Positions 35,804 through 44,318 of a DNA stretch of 64,000 nt are shown here, piece after piece; within the stretch, counting starts at the first letter, position 1; every line of letters begins with the position of its first letter. The DNA is from Paenibacillus_AB hodogayensis. Lineage in GTDB: Bacteria > Bacillota > Bacilli > Paenibacillales > NBRC-103111. The notes beneath the pieces are model-generated. The model worked only from the letters and a program-made list of their open reading frames with translations. It had not been told where the DNA came from and did not search any database. The stretch is taken from NCBI RefSeq assembly GCF_039536325.1, contig NZ_BAAAYO010000021.1:186001-250000 (forward strand), in the 5' to 3' direction. The translations under genes and the position numbers were made by a program.

Positions 35804-37576
35804 ATGGGACAGTCCTTGAAAAAACGTTTCTTTTTAAAAAACTTAGCCCTGTTCCTGATCCTCTTGTTGATTCCGTTAATTGTCTATGGCGCATCGTCCA
35901 TCGTGCTGACCCAGAACGAGCTTAAAAACAATATCAATACAAATAGCGCCAGCATCTTGAAACAAACGAAGGAAACCATCGAGCTTGTCTTAAACGAAAT
36001 CGATCAGTTGAGCTTGGTATACGATACAAACGCCGACATCGGCTTTGAAATGGATGCGATCCTGCAAAGCAATTCGGCCACATACGAAAGAAACGCCGTT
36101 ACCAAAGTCATCAAAGGATTTATGAACGCCGACCCGAGCGCAAGACCGTATATTTATTCCATCTACGTTTATTATGACAGCGCCGGCAGCCGGTTTTTCT
36201 CCTCCAGCGAAGGAATTGCCAATCTGAATCAGGTGTCGGACAACGCTTGGTATGCCAGCTACCGGAATCAGGCCGCAGACAAGACGTTCTGGACGGAAGC
36301 GCGGGAAATCAAGCGAGCTTCGTTTGACGAGAAGCCTTTGCAGCTCTTGACGATCTATCATCGCATGTCGTCCCGCAACGGGGTTATTGTTCTAAACATC
36401 TTGCCGCATTATATCGAAAATATATTGACGAGCATTACGCCGCTGTCCGACCAAAGCTTGCTCATCATGAATGCGGACGACCAAGTCATCTTTCAAAATT
36501 CGAATACCGCTTTGCTGCAGGATATAGATTTGAATCGGATTAGTAAATCGCCGCTGGACTTTTTTACGATGACGTTTGCAAGCGGTTCTTACATCATTTC
36601 CAAACACGAGTCCGATCGATACGGCTGGAAATACTTCTCCATCGTTCCGCAGCATACGCTTTACGAATTTCCGTCCAAGCTCGGCAAGCTTATGCTGATG
36701 CTCCTTGCGGCGGCCTATGTGATAGGCCTGGGGTTGGCTTACTTCATTACGCGGCGCAACTACAGACAAATCTCCAGAATCGTGCGCATTCTGGATTTGG
36801 CCGAGAACGGGGGACCGTTTCCGCAGATGACGACCCGCATTAAGGACGAGTACAGCTACATCATCAACAATATATTGAAAACGTTCATCGAGCACAGCTT
36901 CCTGAAGATCGCATTGTCCGAAAAGAAGTTCAGAATGCAGGCGATGGAGCTTACGGCCTTGCAGGCGCAAATCAACCCTCATTTTTTGTTCAATACGCTA
37001 CGGACCATTTATTGGAAATCATACGGACTCTCGGGAAAACGGAACGAGGTCAGCGACATGATCGAGAATTTGTCCGATCTGCTGGACTATTCGCTGAGCA
37101 AGCCCGAAGAACGGGTCACCTTGGAGGAGGAGATCCGCCGAACGATCAGTTATACGGATATTCAGCAAATTCGCTACAAGGACCAATTCGATCTCGTCTG
37201 GGATATCGATGACGACGTGAATCGTTATACGGTCATCAAGCTGATTCTGCAGCCGATTATCGAGAACAGCATCTACCACGGCATTCGGGAAAAAGAAGGG
37301 AAAAGTCTGATTAAAGTGAAGGCCTTTGCCGTGAAGGACCGGCTCCACATCTCTATCATCGACAATGGCGCAGGCATCGCGCCCGAAAACATGAAAATCA
37401 TCAGGGAAAAGCTGAAGGACTCGGAGGAGGATTCCGAGCATATCGGGCTATTCAACACGGATAAGCGATTGAAGCTGAACTATGGCGAGGAGTATGGACT
37501 GCAGATCAGAAGCAAGCCCGGTTGGGGGACAGCCGTTTCCATGGTGATTCCCTCGACGCCGATGAGGAAGGCATGA
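35804..37576 (+). CDS. YesM-like sensor histidine kinase
   Basis: This membrane sensor kinase of 590 residues is the partner of the preceding regulator. Residues 17-37 and about 300-322 are transmembrane helices enclosing an extracellular sensor of about 260 residues (dCache-like; WYASYRNQAADKTFW, PHYIENILTSI). A HAMP-like segment (323-375) leads to the His_kinase domain with the phospho-acceptor His in LQAQINPHFLFNTLR, then an ATPase domain with QPIIENSIYHGI, DNGAGI and GLFNTDKRL. This is the LytS/YesM class, which in Paenibacillaceae typically pairs with sugar ABC operons and may sense the binding protein or the sugar itself. A good terminator follows. Confidence 0.93.
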   Translation: MGQSLKKRFFLKNLALFLILLLIPLIVYGASSIVLTQNELKNNINTNSASILKQTKETIELVLNEIDQLSLVYDTNADIGFEMDAILQSNSATYERNAVTKVIKGFMNADPSARPYIYSIYVYYDSAGSRFFSSSEGIANLNQVSDNAWYASYRNQAADKTFWTEAREIKRASFDEKPLQLLTIYHRMSSRNGVIVLNILPHYIENILTSITPLSDQSLLIMNADDQVIFQNSNTALLQDIDLNRISKSPLDFFTMTFASGSYIISKHESDRYGWKYFSIVPQHTLYEFPSKLGKLMLMLLAAAYVIGLGLAYFITRRNYRQISRIVRILDLAENGGPFPQMTTRIKDEYSYIINNILKTFIEHSFLKIALSEKKFRMQAMELTALQAQINPHFLFNTLRTIYWKSYGLSGKRNEVSDMIENLSDLLDYSLSKPEERVTLEEEIRRTISYTDIQQIRYKDQFDLVWDIDDDVNRYTVIKLILQPIIENSIYHGIREKEGKSLIKVKAFAVKDRLHISIIDNGAGIAPENMKIIREKLKDSEEDSEHIGLFNTDKRLKLNYGEEYGLQIRSKPGWGTAVSMVIPSTPMRKA

Positions 37577-37609
37577 CGGCATAACGGTTTAAAATGGTTG
37601 CCTCAAACG

Positions 37610-37642
37610 AAAACCGAGAGCCCCATAGGCCTCGGTTTTTTT
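37610..37642 (+). terminator. Terminator after the YesM-like kinase
   Basis: AAAACCGAG pairs with CTCGGTTTT around a 12-base loop, followed by a run of Ts. A textbook intrinsic terminator. Confidence 0.8.
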
Positions 37643-37710
37643 CCGTTTTCGGCGGAAGGAACGGCGGCGGGCTCGGGTTTTCATTTGAGTTTTTCGGTTC
37701 GAAATCAAAC

Positions 37711-37734
37711 GCATCTTGCCGGGCTGCAAGATGC
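37711..37734. promoter_or_regulatory. Palindrome upstream of the ABC exporter promoter
   Basis: GCATCTTGC and GCAAGATGC form a perfect 9-bp inverted repeat with a 6-base loop, 46 bases upstream of the -35 box. A second small palindrome (TGGAC/GTCCA) follows at about 37742. Either could be an operator. Confidence 0.3.
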
Positions 37735-37779
37735 AGCGGTTTGGACTTTAGTCCAGTGCCCAGCCGAACCTGAGACTAT

Positions 37780-37807
37780 TCGACAAAATGCCCGGGTCCG
37801 CTATACT
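37780..37807 (+). promoter_or_regulatory. Promoter of the ABC-2 exporter genes
   Basis: TCGACA (37780-37785), 16 bases, TATACT (37802-37807), 32 bases before the start codon; AAGGAGG lies at 37822. Confidence 0.5.
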
Positions 37808-37838
37808 AAACCCAAAAGCGCAAGGAGGCTATTTGGGA

Positions 37839-38765
37839 ATGAGCAAAGAAGCGGTTTTGCAGCTTCGCAATGTAACGAAAAAAATCGGCGGGCGCACGAT
37901 TGTCGACAACTTGACGTTTGATGTGCCGAAGGGGGAAGTGTTCGGCTTCCTGGGTCCGAACGGTGCGGGCAAAACGACGACCATTCGCATGATCGTCGGA
38001 CTAATCTCGATGACGAAGGGGGAAGTGCTCGTCAAAGGGATTTCGGTGCGGAGTCATTTTGAAATGGCGATGACGCATATCGGGGCAATTGTGGAAAATC
38101 CGGAAATGTATAAATTTTTGACCGGATACCAAAATCTGGTCTTATTTGCGAGACGGCATATCGGCGTAACGAAAGAACGGATTAATGAAGTGGTCAAGCT
38201 GGTCGGTTTGCAAACTCGCATTCACGAAAAAGTAAAGCGCTACTCGCTCGGCATGAGACAGCGGCTCGGCGTGGCGCAAGCGCTGCTGCATAAGCCTTCC
38301 GTCCTTATTTTCGACGAGCCGACGAATGGACTCGATCCGGCCGGCATTCGCGAGCTGCGCGATTATTTGCGTGCACTGGCGCAGCAGGAAGGCATCGCGA
38401 TCATCGTATCGTCGCATTTGCTGTCGGAGATGGAGCTGATGTGCGATAGAATCGCCATCATTCAAGCCGGCAAGCTCATCGACGTGCGGAGCATGAGCGA
38501 GTTGAAGCGCTCTGCCGGCAGACAACAGGTCGAAATCGAGGTCGACGATCCGGAGCGGACGATGGAATATCTCGCCGCCATGCTGCCCGATCTGAACGTA
38601 GGGGTTCGGAACGGGGTACTGGCGGTGACCGCCGAGCGCGGGCAAATTCCGGAGCTGAACCGCAAGCTCGTAATGGCGGATATCGAAGTGTACGGCATCC
38701 GGACAGTGGACGTTTCGCTTGAGGATCAATTTTTGGAACTGACGAGAGGTGAGCAGGTTGTCTGA
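37839..38765 (+). CDS. ABC exporter ATPase, BcrA/lantibiotic-immunity type
   Basis: This 308-residue ATPase drives an ABC-2 type exporter or immunity complex. The Walker A is GPNGAGKTTT, the Q-loop region IGAIVENPEMYKFLTG is typical of the BcrA/NatA branch, the signature is YSLGMRQRLGVAQALL, Walker B is VLIFDEPTNGLDP and the H-loop is IVSSHLLSEME. The C-terminal 80 residues form the small domain usual in this branch. The ATG at 37839 follows AAGGAGG by ten bases. The permease gene overlaps its 3' end by eight bases. Homologues export bacitracin-like peptides or lantibiotics; no peptide-biosynthesis gene is nearby, so a defence or housekeeping role is likelier than production immunity. Confidence 0.92.
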   Translation: MSKEAVLQLRNVTKKIGGRTIVDNLTFDVPKGEVFGFLGPNGAGKTTTIRMIVGLISMTKGEVLVKGISVRSHFEMAMTHIGAIVENPEMYKFLTGYQNLVLFARRHIGVTKERINEVVKLVGLQTRIHEKVKRYSLGMRQRLGVAQALLHKPSVLIFDEPTNGLDPAGIRELRDYLRALAQQEGIAIIVSSHLLSEMELMCDRIAIIQAGKLIDVRSMSELKRSAGRQQVEIEVDDPERTMEYLAAMLPDLNVGVRNGVLAVTAERGQIPELNRKLVMADIEVYGIRTVDVSLEDQFLELTRGEQVV

Positions 38766-39717
38766 TTTCGGCATGCTGGTACGAAACGAAAATACGAAAA
38801 TATATCGAAGGACGCGCACTTGGGTGTTGGTCGGCATTTTGTTAGCCGCGCTTGCGTTCGTAGCCGGGCTTATGAAATGGGAGGAGCAGAAGCGCGAAGG
38901 GAATGCCGACTGGAAGCAGCAAGTCCTTCTTCAGAACGAGCAGATGAAGCAAACCATGTCCGAGAAGGAAAGCGAGGTCAGCCCCGCAACGAAAAGCAGG
39001 ATGGAACAGAGCGTCAAATTGAACGAATATTACATCGAGCGCGACATCAATCCTTATGAAAATTCGCTGTGGACTTTCGTCAATATATCGTCCACGCTGA
39101 TCGTTCTCGTCACTTTGTTGACGGTCGTCGTAGCCGCAGACATGGTCGCGGCCGAGTTTTCATGGGGGACGATCAAGCTGCTGCTTGTCGGCCCGGCGTC
39201 AAGAACGAAAGTGCTGCTGAGCAAGTACGCGGCAACTATGCTGTTCGCCTTGTTCCTGCTCGTACTATCCTTCGCCGTCGCCTTCGCGCTGGGTGCGATT
39301 CTCGAAGGATTCGACGGCTTAACGCGGCCGCTCGTAACGATCGGCGCGGACGGCAACGTACACGAAGGGTCGATGCTGCTGAACGTTTTACAGAACTATG
39401 GCTTCGGCGTCGTCGAACTGGTCATGTACGTAACGATGGCGTTCATGATTTCCGCATCGTTCCGCAGCTCATCCATGGCGATCGCCTTCTCGCTGCTGTT
39501 CATCCTGATGGGGAACACGCTGGTCAACCTATTGTCAAATTATGAGTGGGTCAAATATTTGCTCTTTGCCAATGTCAACTTGAGCCAATATGTGAACGGT
39601 ACGCCGCTCCGGCCGGATATGACGTTGATCTTCTCCATAGCCGTATTGGCCGGGTATTACTTGCTGTTCCAGCTTATTGCCTGGCTCATGTTCTCCAAAC
39701 GGGATGTGGCGGGGTAA
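38758..39717 (+). CDS. ABC-2 type membrane permease
   Basis: This is the membrane half of the exporter whose ATPase precedes it. The 319-residue product has a first helix at about residues 20-40 after a typical LVRNENTKIYRR start, a charged extracellular loop (about 45-105), and five further helices (about 112-310). I chose the TTG at 38758, six bases after GAGAGGTG; it overlaps the ATPase stop and couples translation of the two. A GTG nine bases upstream is possible. The layout fits BcrB/NatB-like two-component ABC-2 exporters. Confidence 0.88.
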   Translation: MSDFGMLVRNENTKIYRRTRTWVLVGILLAALAFVAGLMKWEEQKREGNADWKQQVLLQNEQMKQTMSEKESEVSPATKSRMEQSVKLNEYYIERDINPYENSLWTFVNISSTLIVLVTLLTVVVAADMVAAEFSWGTIKLLLVGPASRTKVLLSKYAATMLFALFLLVLSFAVAFALGAILEGFDGLTRPLVTIGADGNVHEGSMLLNVLQNYGFGVVELVMYVTMAFMISASFRSSSMAIAFSLLFILMGNTLVNLLSNYEWVKYLLFANVNLSQYVNGTPLRPDMTLIFSIAVLAGYYLLFQLIAWLMFSKRDVAG

Positions 39718-39747
39718 AGCGTACACGGCAAATAAAGCTTTCGATGA

Positions 39748-39918
39748 AAAGTATACCCGGCTTATACCTTGCAACAGTCGCTCCAAGCCCCTGAACTCAA
39801 ACAAGATCAAAAGCTGCCGGAGACATCGATCAAGTTTTTGAGCAAGGCCAATCGCATTTACTACACGGCCTCAATACGGGGCGTCCTGTTGTTTGCTCTA
39901 ATGATTATCAAGCCATAA
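39748..39918 (+). pseudogene. Gene remnant, possibly of a PH-domain (YdbS-like) protein
   Basis: A short frame, open from 39748 and with a possible TTG at 39769, encodes a plausible protein start (QAPELKQDQKLPETSIKF, then a hydrophobic helix GVLLFALMIIKP) before a stop at 39916. No ribosome site precedes it. The LPETSIKF-plus-helix pattern recalls the N-terminus of membrane PH-domain proteins (YdbS family), but only about 50 residues remain. A terminator follows at 39951. It may instead be a chance frame. Confidence 0.25.
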
Positions 39919-39950
39919 GGATGGCTAAGCCTCCAAAAACGGCTGTATCG

Positions 39951-39976
39951 AATCCGCGTATTTTCGCGGATTTTTT
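39951..39976 (+). terminator. Terminator before module B
   Basis: AATCCGCG and CGCGGATT form an 8-bp stem around TATTTT, followed by TTTTTTATTATTTT. Confidence 0.8.
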
Positions 39977-39996
39977 ATTATTTTCGACAAAAGGGA

Positions 39997-40005
39997 TGCT
40001 ATACT
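39997..40005 (+). promoter_or_regulatory. Extended -10 promoter of kinase B
   Basis: TGCTATACT is an extended -10 box 64 bases before the kinase start codon. No standard -35 is present. Confidence 0.45.
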
Positions 40006-40069
40006 TATATTTGCGTGTGCCAAAATCTTGGAACGTCAAGTACGCAGATAGGACGGTAGACGGGCTCAA

Positions 40070-43000
40070 ATGAGAAAACAGCTGGCGGTACTGATTGGCA
40101 TGATTAGCGTATTTGCCGTCGTTACGGCTATATTCATCTATGAATGGTTGCATCCTACTTTCCAATACCCGGAGGCGCGGGATGGCGTGCTGGATGCAAG
40201 ACAATGGGATTTTGCGCAGCAAGGAATCATCCCGCTGCGGGGCGAATGGGAATTTTACGAGAATGCGCTGTTAACGCCGCTGCAATTTCGTTCAGGCGGG
40301 ACGGCGCTAGAAGAGGAACGGCGAATCATTCGGGTTCCCGGAGGCTGGAAGGACATCGTTGCATCCGGCAGCGGATACGGCGCGGGTACGTATCGTTTGC
40401 AGGTACAGGTAGGAGACCCGGATTTGTATAGCCTTAGAGGAAAAAAGATTCGTATGTCCAGCCACATCTATATGGGGGGAGCGGACCTCGGAGGTACCGG
40501 AAGCCCGGATCTGCAGAGCGATCGGTTTGTCCCCAGCAATCTCCCTTTTTTCGGAACGGTCAAGGCGGAGACGAATACGATCGAGATCCTTATCCAAGTG
40601 GCGAGCTATCGGTACATGGAGGGCGGTTTGGTACAAGCGCCGGAATTCGGTTTAATGGGAGACGTAATGGCCAGGCGCGATAACGCGCGTCTCGCGGATA
40701 TGATTGTCATTACGACGCTGCTCGTATTCGGTATTTATTTCGCCGGAATGTTCAAGCAATGGCGCAGGGAGCCTTATTTATTGTTTTTTAGTTTGTTTTG
40801 TTTGACGATGGGGCTGTTTTTCAGCATAGACAACGAAATCATAATGGCAACGATGCTTCCGTCGATCTCTTTCCCGCTGCTGCAGAAAATGCTCTTTATT
40901 CTCCCTTACTACTCGATCTTGTTTTTTATCCACTACGTCCGCTTATATTTGAGCGATCGGGTAGGAGCGGGATTTAGGCTGCTCTCGCGGTTTTCCTACG
41001 GGTATCTTTTGATATTGGTTGCGATTCCGAACGATTTCTTGGTCGTTCTCTTATGGCCGGGGATCGTGTTGCAAGTCGTCGCTTTTGCTTTCATTTTTGT
41101 TTGGATTTTTCGCAACCGGAATCGCGGGGTGCATGTCTATTATATTTTGCTCGGCGTGTTCTTCCTTCTGATTAGCTGGGTTTATGCACAGACGCGATAC
41201 CAGCTCGCATTGGACAACCCGTTTTATATGATCGTAACGCCGCTGCTTCTCGTTCTGTCGCAATCGTTTCTGATGTCCGAACGGGCTCGGGAGGCCTTCC
41301 TGCAAAGCGAGCGATTAGCCGAGCAACTGATCGTGTACGATCGTCAAAAGGACGAGTTTTTGGCCAAAACGTCGCACGAGCTTCGCACCCCGCTGCACGG
41401 AATCATTAATTTGTCGCAGGCGCTGCTCGACAACAAGGAGAGGCCGCTATCTCCGGAACATCGCGAAAATATACGGCTGCTCCATCTGATCGGGCGAAGG
41501 CTGGCCGGATTGGTGCACAATATTATGGATATGAACCGGATTCGGCACGGTCAGCTCTCCATCCAGCCGAAGCCCGTGGACTTGAACATGTCCACTCGTT
41601 TCGTTATCGAGACTTTATCGATTGCGCCCGTCAATCGCGAAGTCCGGCTGCTCAACGAGCTGCCTTCTACACTTCCCTTTGTTCTGGCCGATGAAAATCG
41701 TCTGCGTCAAATTTTACATAATCTGTTGGAGAATGGGCTCAAATATACCGATCGCGGTACGGTGTCCATCTCGTCTGAAATACGGGGAGCGATGCTGGCC
41801 GTCTCGATTGCAGATACGGGGAGGGGCATACCCCCGCACGTGATGGGCAGTTTGTTCCAGCCTTACTTCCAATACGACAAGGATTGCGCCGATTCGCGCG
41901 ACGGCATAGGGCTTGGACTCAGCATCTCGAAGCAATTGGTCGAATTGCAAGGCGGCCATATGGAAGTGCAGTCCGAAACGGGCCGGGGGTCCCGCTTTAC
42001 GTTCACCTTGCCGATTGCTCCAAATAGATCCGATGAGGTTGCCGCCGCGGCCAATGATCGGAGGAAGGAGCCGGCCGCGCTTTCACCAGCCGTCACGGCG
42101 CAGATCGGTCCGGAGACGGAGTTCCACATTCTGATCGTCGACGACGAGCCTTCCAATTTGAAAGTGGCCATGGATGCGATCGGTTCCATGAAGCATGCCT
42201 ATACGGCAGTCGGCGGCGGCGAGGAAGCGCTGGCAGTCTTGCGTCGCAAGAAGCCGGACCTCGTCCTGTTGGACTTGATGATGCCGGGCGTTTCGGGCTT
42301 GGACGTATGTCGGGAAATTCGCCTGCTGCATGGGCTCGCCGAGCTTCCGGTGCTGATGCTGACCGCTTCGGGGCAAACGGGGGACATCGTAGCCGCCTTT
42401 GCGGCCGGGGCCAACGATATTTTGCAGAAACCGTTCGAATTGGCGGAACTGAAAGCGCGCGTACAGTCGCTGCTGGCGATGAAAAGCTCTTCCGAACAGG
42501 CGGTTCGCAGGGAAATGGATTTCCTGCAGGCGCAAATCACTCCACATTTTTTGTATAACAGTCTGAATGCCTTGATAGGTCTTAGTTACAAGGATGTGAA
42601 TAAGCTTCGGGAAACGATTCATCACTTGACCGTCTACCTTCGCGCCAAGTTCACCTTTGTCTTCCAAAGCGCGACGGTTCCGTTGGATCGCGAATTGGAG
42701 CTGGTTCGCGCCTATCTTGCGATCGAACAGCTTCGTTTCGGCCAGCGTCTAAAAGTCGAATACAGTATCGATGAAAAAGCTCGATGCCTGCTGCCTCCGC
42801 TCATTCTGCAGCCCATCGTCGAAAATGCGGTTCGTCACGGTATAGGGCAGAAGCCTGAAGGAGGAACCGTACATCTCGTCGTTCGTCGCAGCGACGGCGG
42901 CGTGGAAATTACCGTCGAGGACGATGGCGTCGGCATGGATGAACATAAACTGGCTATGCTCGAAAAAAGGCATACAACCGGAATCGGGATCGACAACGTC

Positions 43001-43120
43001 AACCGCCGGCTGCAAATGAAGTATGGGCGGAAACTGAACATAAACAGCCAAACGGGCTTGGGAACCCGAATTACGATTTATCTTACGGAGGTTTCCGATG
43101 TGGAAAGCAATTCTGATTGA
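40070..43120 (+). CDS. 7TM-DISM hybrid sensor kinase of module B
   Basis: This 1016-residue membrane receptor kinase is a paralogue of kinase A. After a first helix (5-25), a GH2-like jelly-roll ectodomain (about 35-200; RGEWEFY, VPGGWKD) precedes seven transmembrane helices (about 208-400). A complete inner kinase follows: His436 in KTSHELRTPLHG, N-box NLLENGLKY at 551-559, DTGRGIP, GIGLGLSI. Next come a complete receiver (686-803; IVDDEP, Asp735 in LLDLMMPG, Lys in LQKPF) and a C-terminal LytS/YesM-type kinase (His826 in QITPHFLYN, VENAVRHG, DDGVGM, GIGIDNV). Thus one chain holds two kinase modules and a receiver, able to run an internal relay. The response-regulator gene overlaps its 3' end by 23 bases. 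Confidence 0.9.
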   Translation: MRKQLAVLIGMISVFAVVTAIFIYEWLHPTFQYPEARDGVLDARQWDFAQQGIIPLRGEWEFYENALLTPLQFRSGGTALEEERRIIRVPGGWKDIVASGSGYGAGTYRLQVQVGDPDLYSLRGKKIRMSSHIYMGGADLGGTGSPDLQSDRFVPSNLPFFGTVKAETNTIEILIQVASYRYMEGGLVQAPEFGLMGDVMARRDNARLADMIVITTLLVFGIYFAGMFKQWRREPYLLFFSLFCLTMGLFFSIDNEIIMATMLPSISFPLLQKMLFILPYYSILFFIHYVRLYLSDRVGAGFRLLSRFSYGYLLILVAIPNDFLVVLLWPGIVLQVVAFAFIFVWIFRNRNRGVHVYYILLGVFFLLISWVYAQTRYQLALDNPFYMIVTPLLLVLSQSFLMSERAREAFLQSERLAEQLIVYDRQKDEFLAKTSHELRTPLHGIINLSQALLDNKERPLSPEHRENIRLLHLIGRRLAGLVHNIMDMNRIRHGQLSIQPKPVDLNMSTRFVIETLSIAPVNREVRLLNELPSTLPFVLADENRLRQILHNLLENGLKYTDRGTVSISSEIRGAMLAVSIADTGRGIPPHVMGSLFQPYFQYDKDCADSRDGIGLGLSISKQLVELQGGHMEVQSETGRGSRFTFTLPIAPNRSDEVAAAANDRRKEPAALSPAVTAQIGPETEFHILIVDDEPSNLKVAMDAIGSMKHAYTAVGGGEEALAVLRRKKPDLVLLDLMMPGVSGLDVCREIRLLHGLAELPVLMLTASGQTGDIVAAFAAGANDILQKPFELAELKARVQSLLAMKSSSEQAVRREMDFLQAQITPHFLYNSLNALIGLSYKDVNKLRETIHHLTVYLRAKFTFVFQSATVPLDRELELVRAYLAIEQLRFGQRLKVEYSIDEKARCLLPPLILQPIVENAVRHGIGQKPEGGTVHLVVRRSDGGVEITVEDDGVGMDEHKLAMLEKRHTTGIGIDNVNRRLQMKYGRKLNINSQTGLGTRITIYLTEVSDVESNSD

Positions 43121-44177
43121 CGATGAAGAAATAGCATTGGACGTTCTGGACATTGAACTGATGGAGATTGGCGGCGTCGAGGTTGTGGGCAAATTCCAGC
43201 TCGTTACCGAAGCGCTTGAACCGTGCGCTCGGCTGCAGCCCGATTTGATTTTTCTGGATATCGAGATGCCGGGAACCAATGGTATTGCAGCGGCGGAAAT
43301 GCTGTTCGCCCGTTGTCCCGACGCCGAAATTATATATGTGACCGCACACCATCAATATGCGATCGACGCTTTCGATACGAATGCGATCGGATATCTGCTC
43401 AAACCCGTTGCCAAGGAACGGCTGATCAAGGCGTTAGCGCGATTTGCGGATTTGCATGAAAGAAAAACGAAACGTATCGGTAACGGTTTAGTCCCCCCAT
43501 CGGCCGAACAAACCGGCGGGAGAGAGGAATCGCCGTTATCGCTCAAGGTACTCGGGAGCATGGAGCTTTACGCTGCCGACGGGCGGTTGATGACGTGGCG
43601 GACGAAAAAAACGAAGGAGCTTTTCGCTCTCCTCTGGCATTATCAAGGCCAGCCGGTGTACAAATATGTCATCTTGGAGGAGCTATGGCCAGAGTATCCG
43701 GTAGAGCGAAGCCAACGGCTGTTCCATACGTCTCTCTATTATTTGCGCAGCATGTTCAAGTCGGAAGGGTATCCCGATATGGTGATGTACGGCGACGAAC
43801 GGTATTGGATCCATAGCTCGATCATCCAAAGCGATATCGACCGGCTATCGGACCATTTGCAGGCCAGCCTTTCCGGAAAGGAATGGAGAGAAACGCTGCC
43901 GCTTTACACCGGGGATTATTTCGAGACCGAGCATTATCAATGGGCGAACGCCCGCAGAATGGAGCTGCGCTTGACATGGATATCCAGCATGGTCCAAGCA
44001 CTGGATAACGCCGAGGACGATGTGCAGTCCATGATTCTTCGCCAACTGATCCGGCTCGAGCCGAACCGGGAAGAGTACTATGACATGCTGTTCGACTGCT
44101 TGAACCGAGCCGGCGACCAAGCCGGAGCCCGACAGACGAAAGCGATGAAGGAGCGAATGCTGCTGGAAGAGGCATAA
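43098..44177 (+). CDS. SARP-type response regulator of module B (REC-wHTH-BTAD)
   Basis: This 359-residue regulator partners kinase B. The receiver (1-120) has LIDDEE, Asp54 in FLDIEMPG and GYLLKPV; the OmpR-like winged helix (about 145-230) has VLGSMELYA, WRTKKTKELFALLWH and ILEELWPEYPVE; a BTAD-type helical domain fills the rest (SDIDRLSDHLQA, LYTGDYFETEHYQWA, REEYYDMLFDCLNRAG). Its start lies 23 bases inside the kinase gene, so translation is coupled; TACGGAGG precedes the ATG. It closely resembles the module A regulator. The SLH protein gene 141 bases downstream, with its own promoter, is the likely target. Confidence 0.9.
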   Translation: MWKAILIDDEEIALDVLDIELMEIGGVEVVGKFQLVTEALEPCARLQPDLIFLDIEMPGTNGIAAAEMLFARCPDAEIIYVTAHHQYAIDAFDTNAIGYLLKPVAKERLIKALARFADLHERKTKRIGNGLVPPSAEQTGGREESPLSLKVLGSMELYAADGRLMTWRTKKTKELFALLWHYQGQPVYKYVILEELWPEYPVERSQRLFHTSLYYLRSMFKSEGYPDMVMYGDERYWIHSSIIQSDIDRLSDHLQASLSGKEWRETLPLYTGDYFETEHYQWANARRMELRLTWISSMVQALDNAEDDVQSMILRQLIRLEPNREEYYDMLFDCLNRAGDQAGARQTKAMKERMLLEEA

Positions 44178-44233
44178 GGCTAAGATGCTGTCAGCAGCCG
44201 TTATTTTGTCGAATCAAGGTGATATATGTTGGT

Positions 44234-44287
44234 TGTTGTAAAAATGTTGAGTGCCTGTTTGTTATGTTGGGTAATAAGTCCTATCAT
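44234..44287 (+). promoter_or_regulatory. Promoter of SLH protein B with TGTTG direct repeats
   Basis: TTGTTA (44259-44264), 17 bases, TATCAT (44282-44287) form a good promoter, with GAGGTGA at 44301 and the ATG at 44319. TGTTG recurs in direct orientation at 44227, 44234, 44245 and 44265; the middle pair is 11 bp apart, a spacing seen at SARP operators. Confidence 0.5.
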
Positions 44288-44318
44288 CCAATTTAACAAC
44301 GAGGTGAATTGAAGCAAA

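Noticed and set aside
37839..39717. Lantibiotic or bacitracin biosynthesis cluster
   Set aside because: Only the ATPase and permease are present; no precursor peptide, LanM, LanB/C or NRPS gene is nearby.
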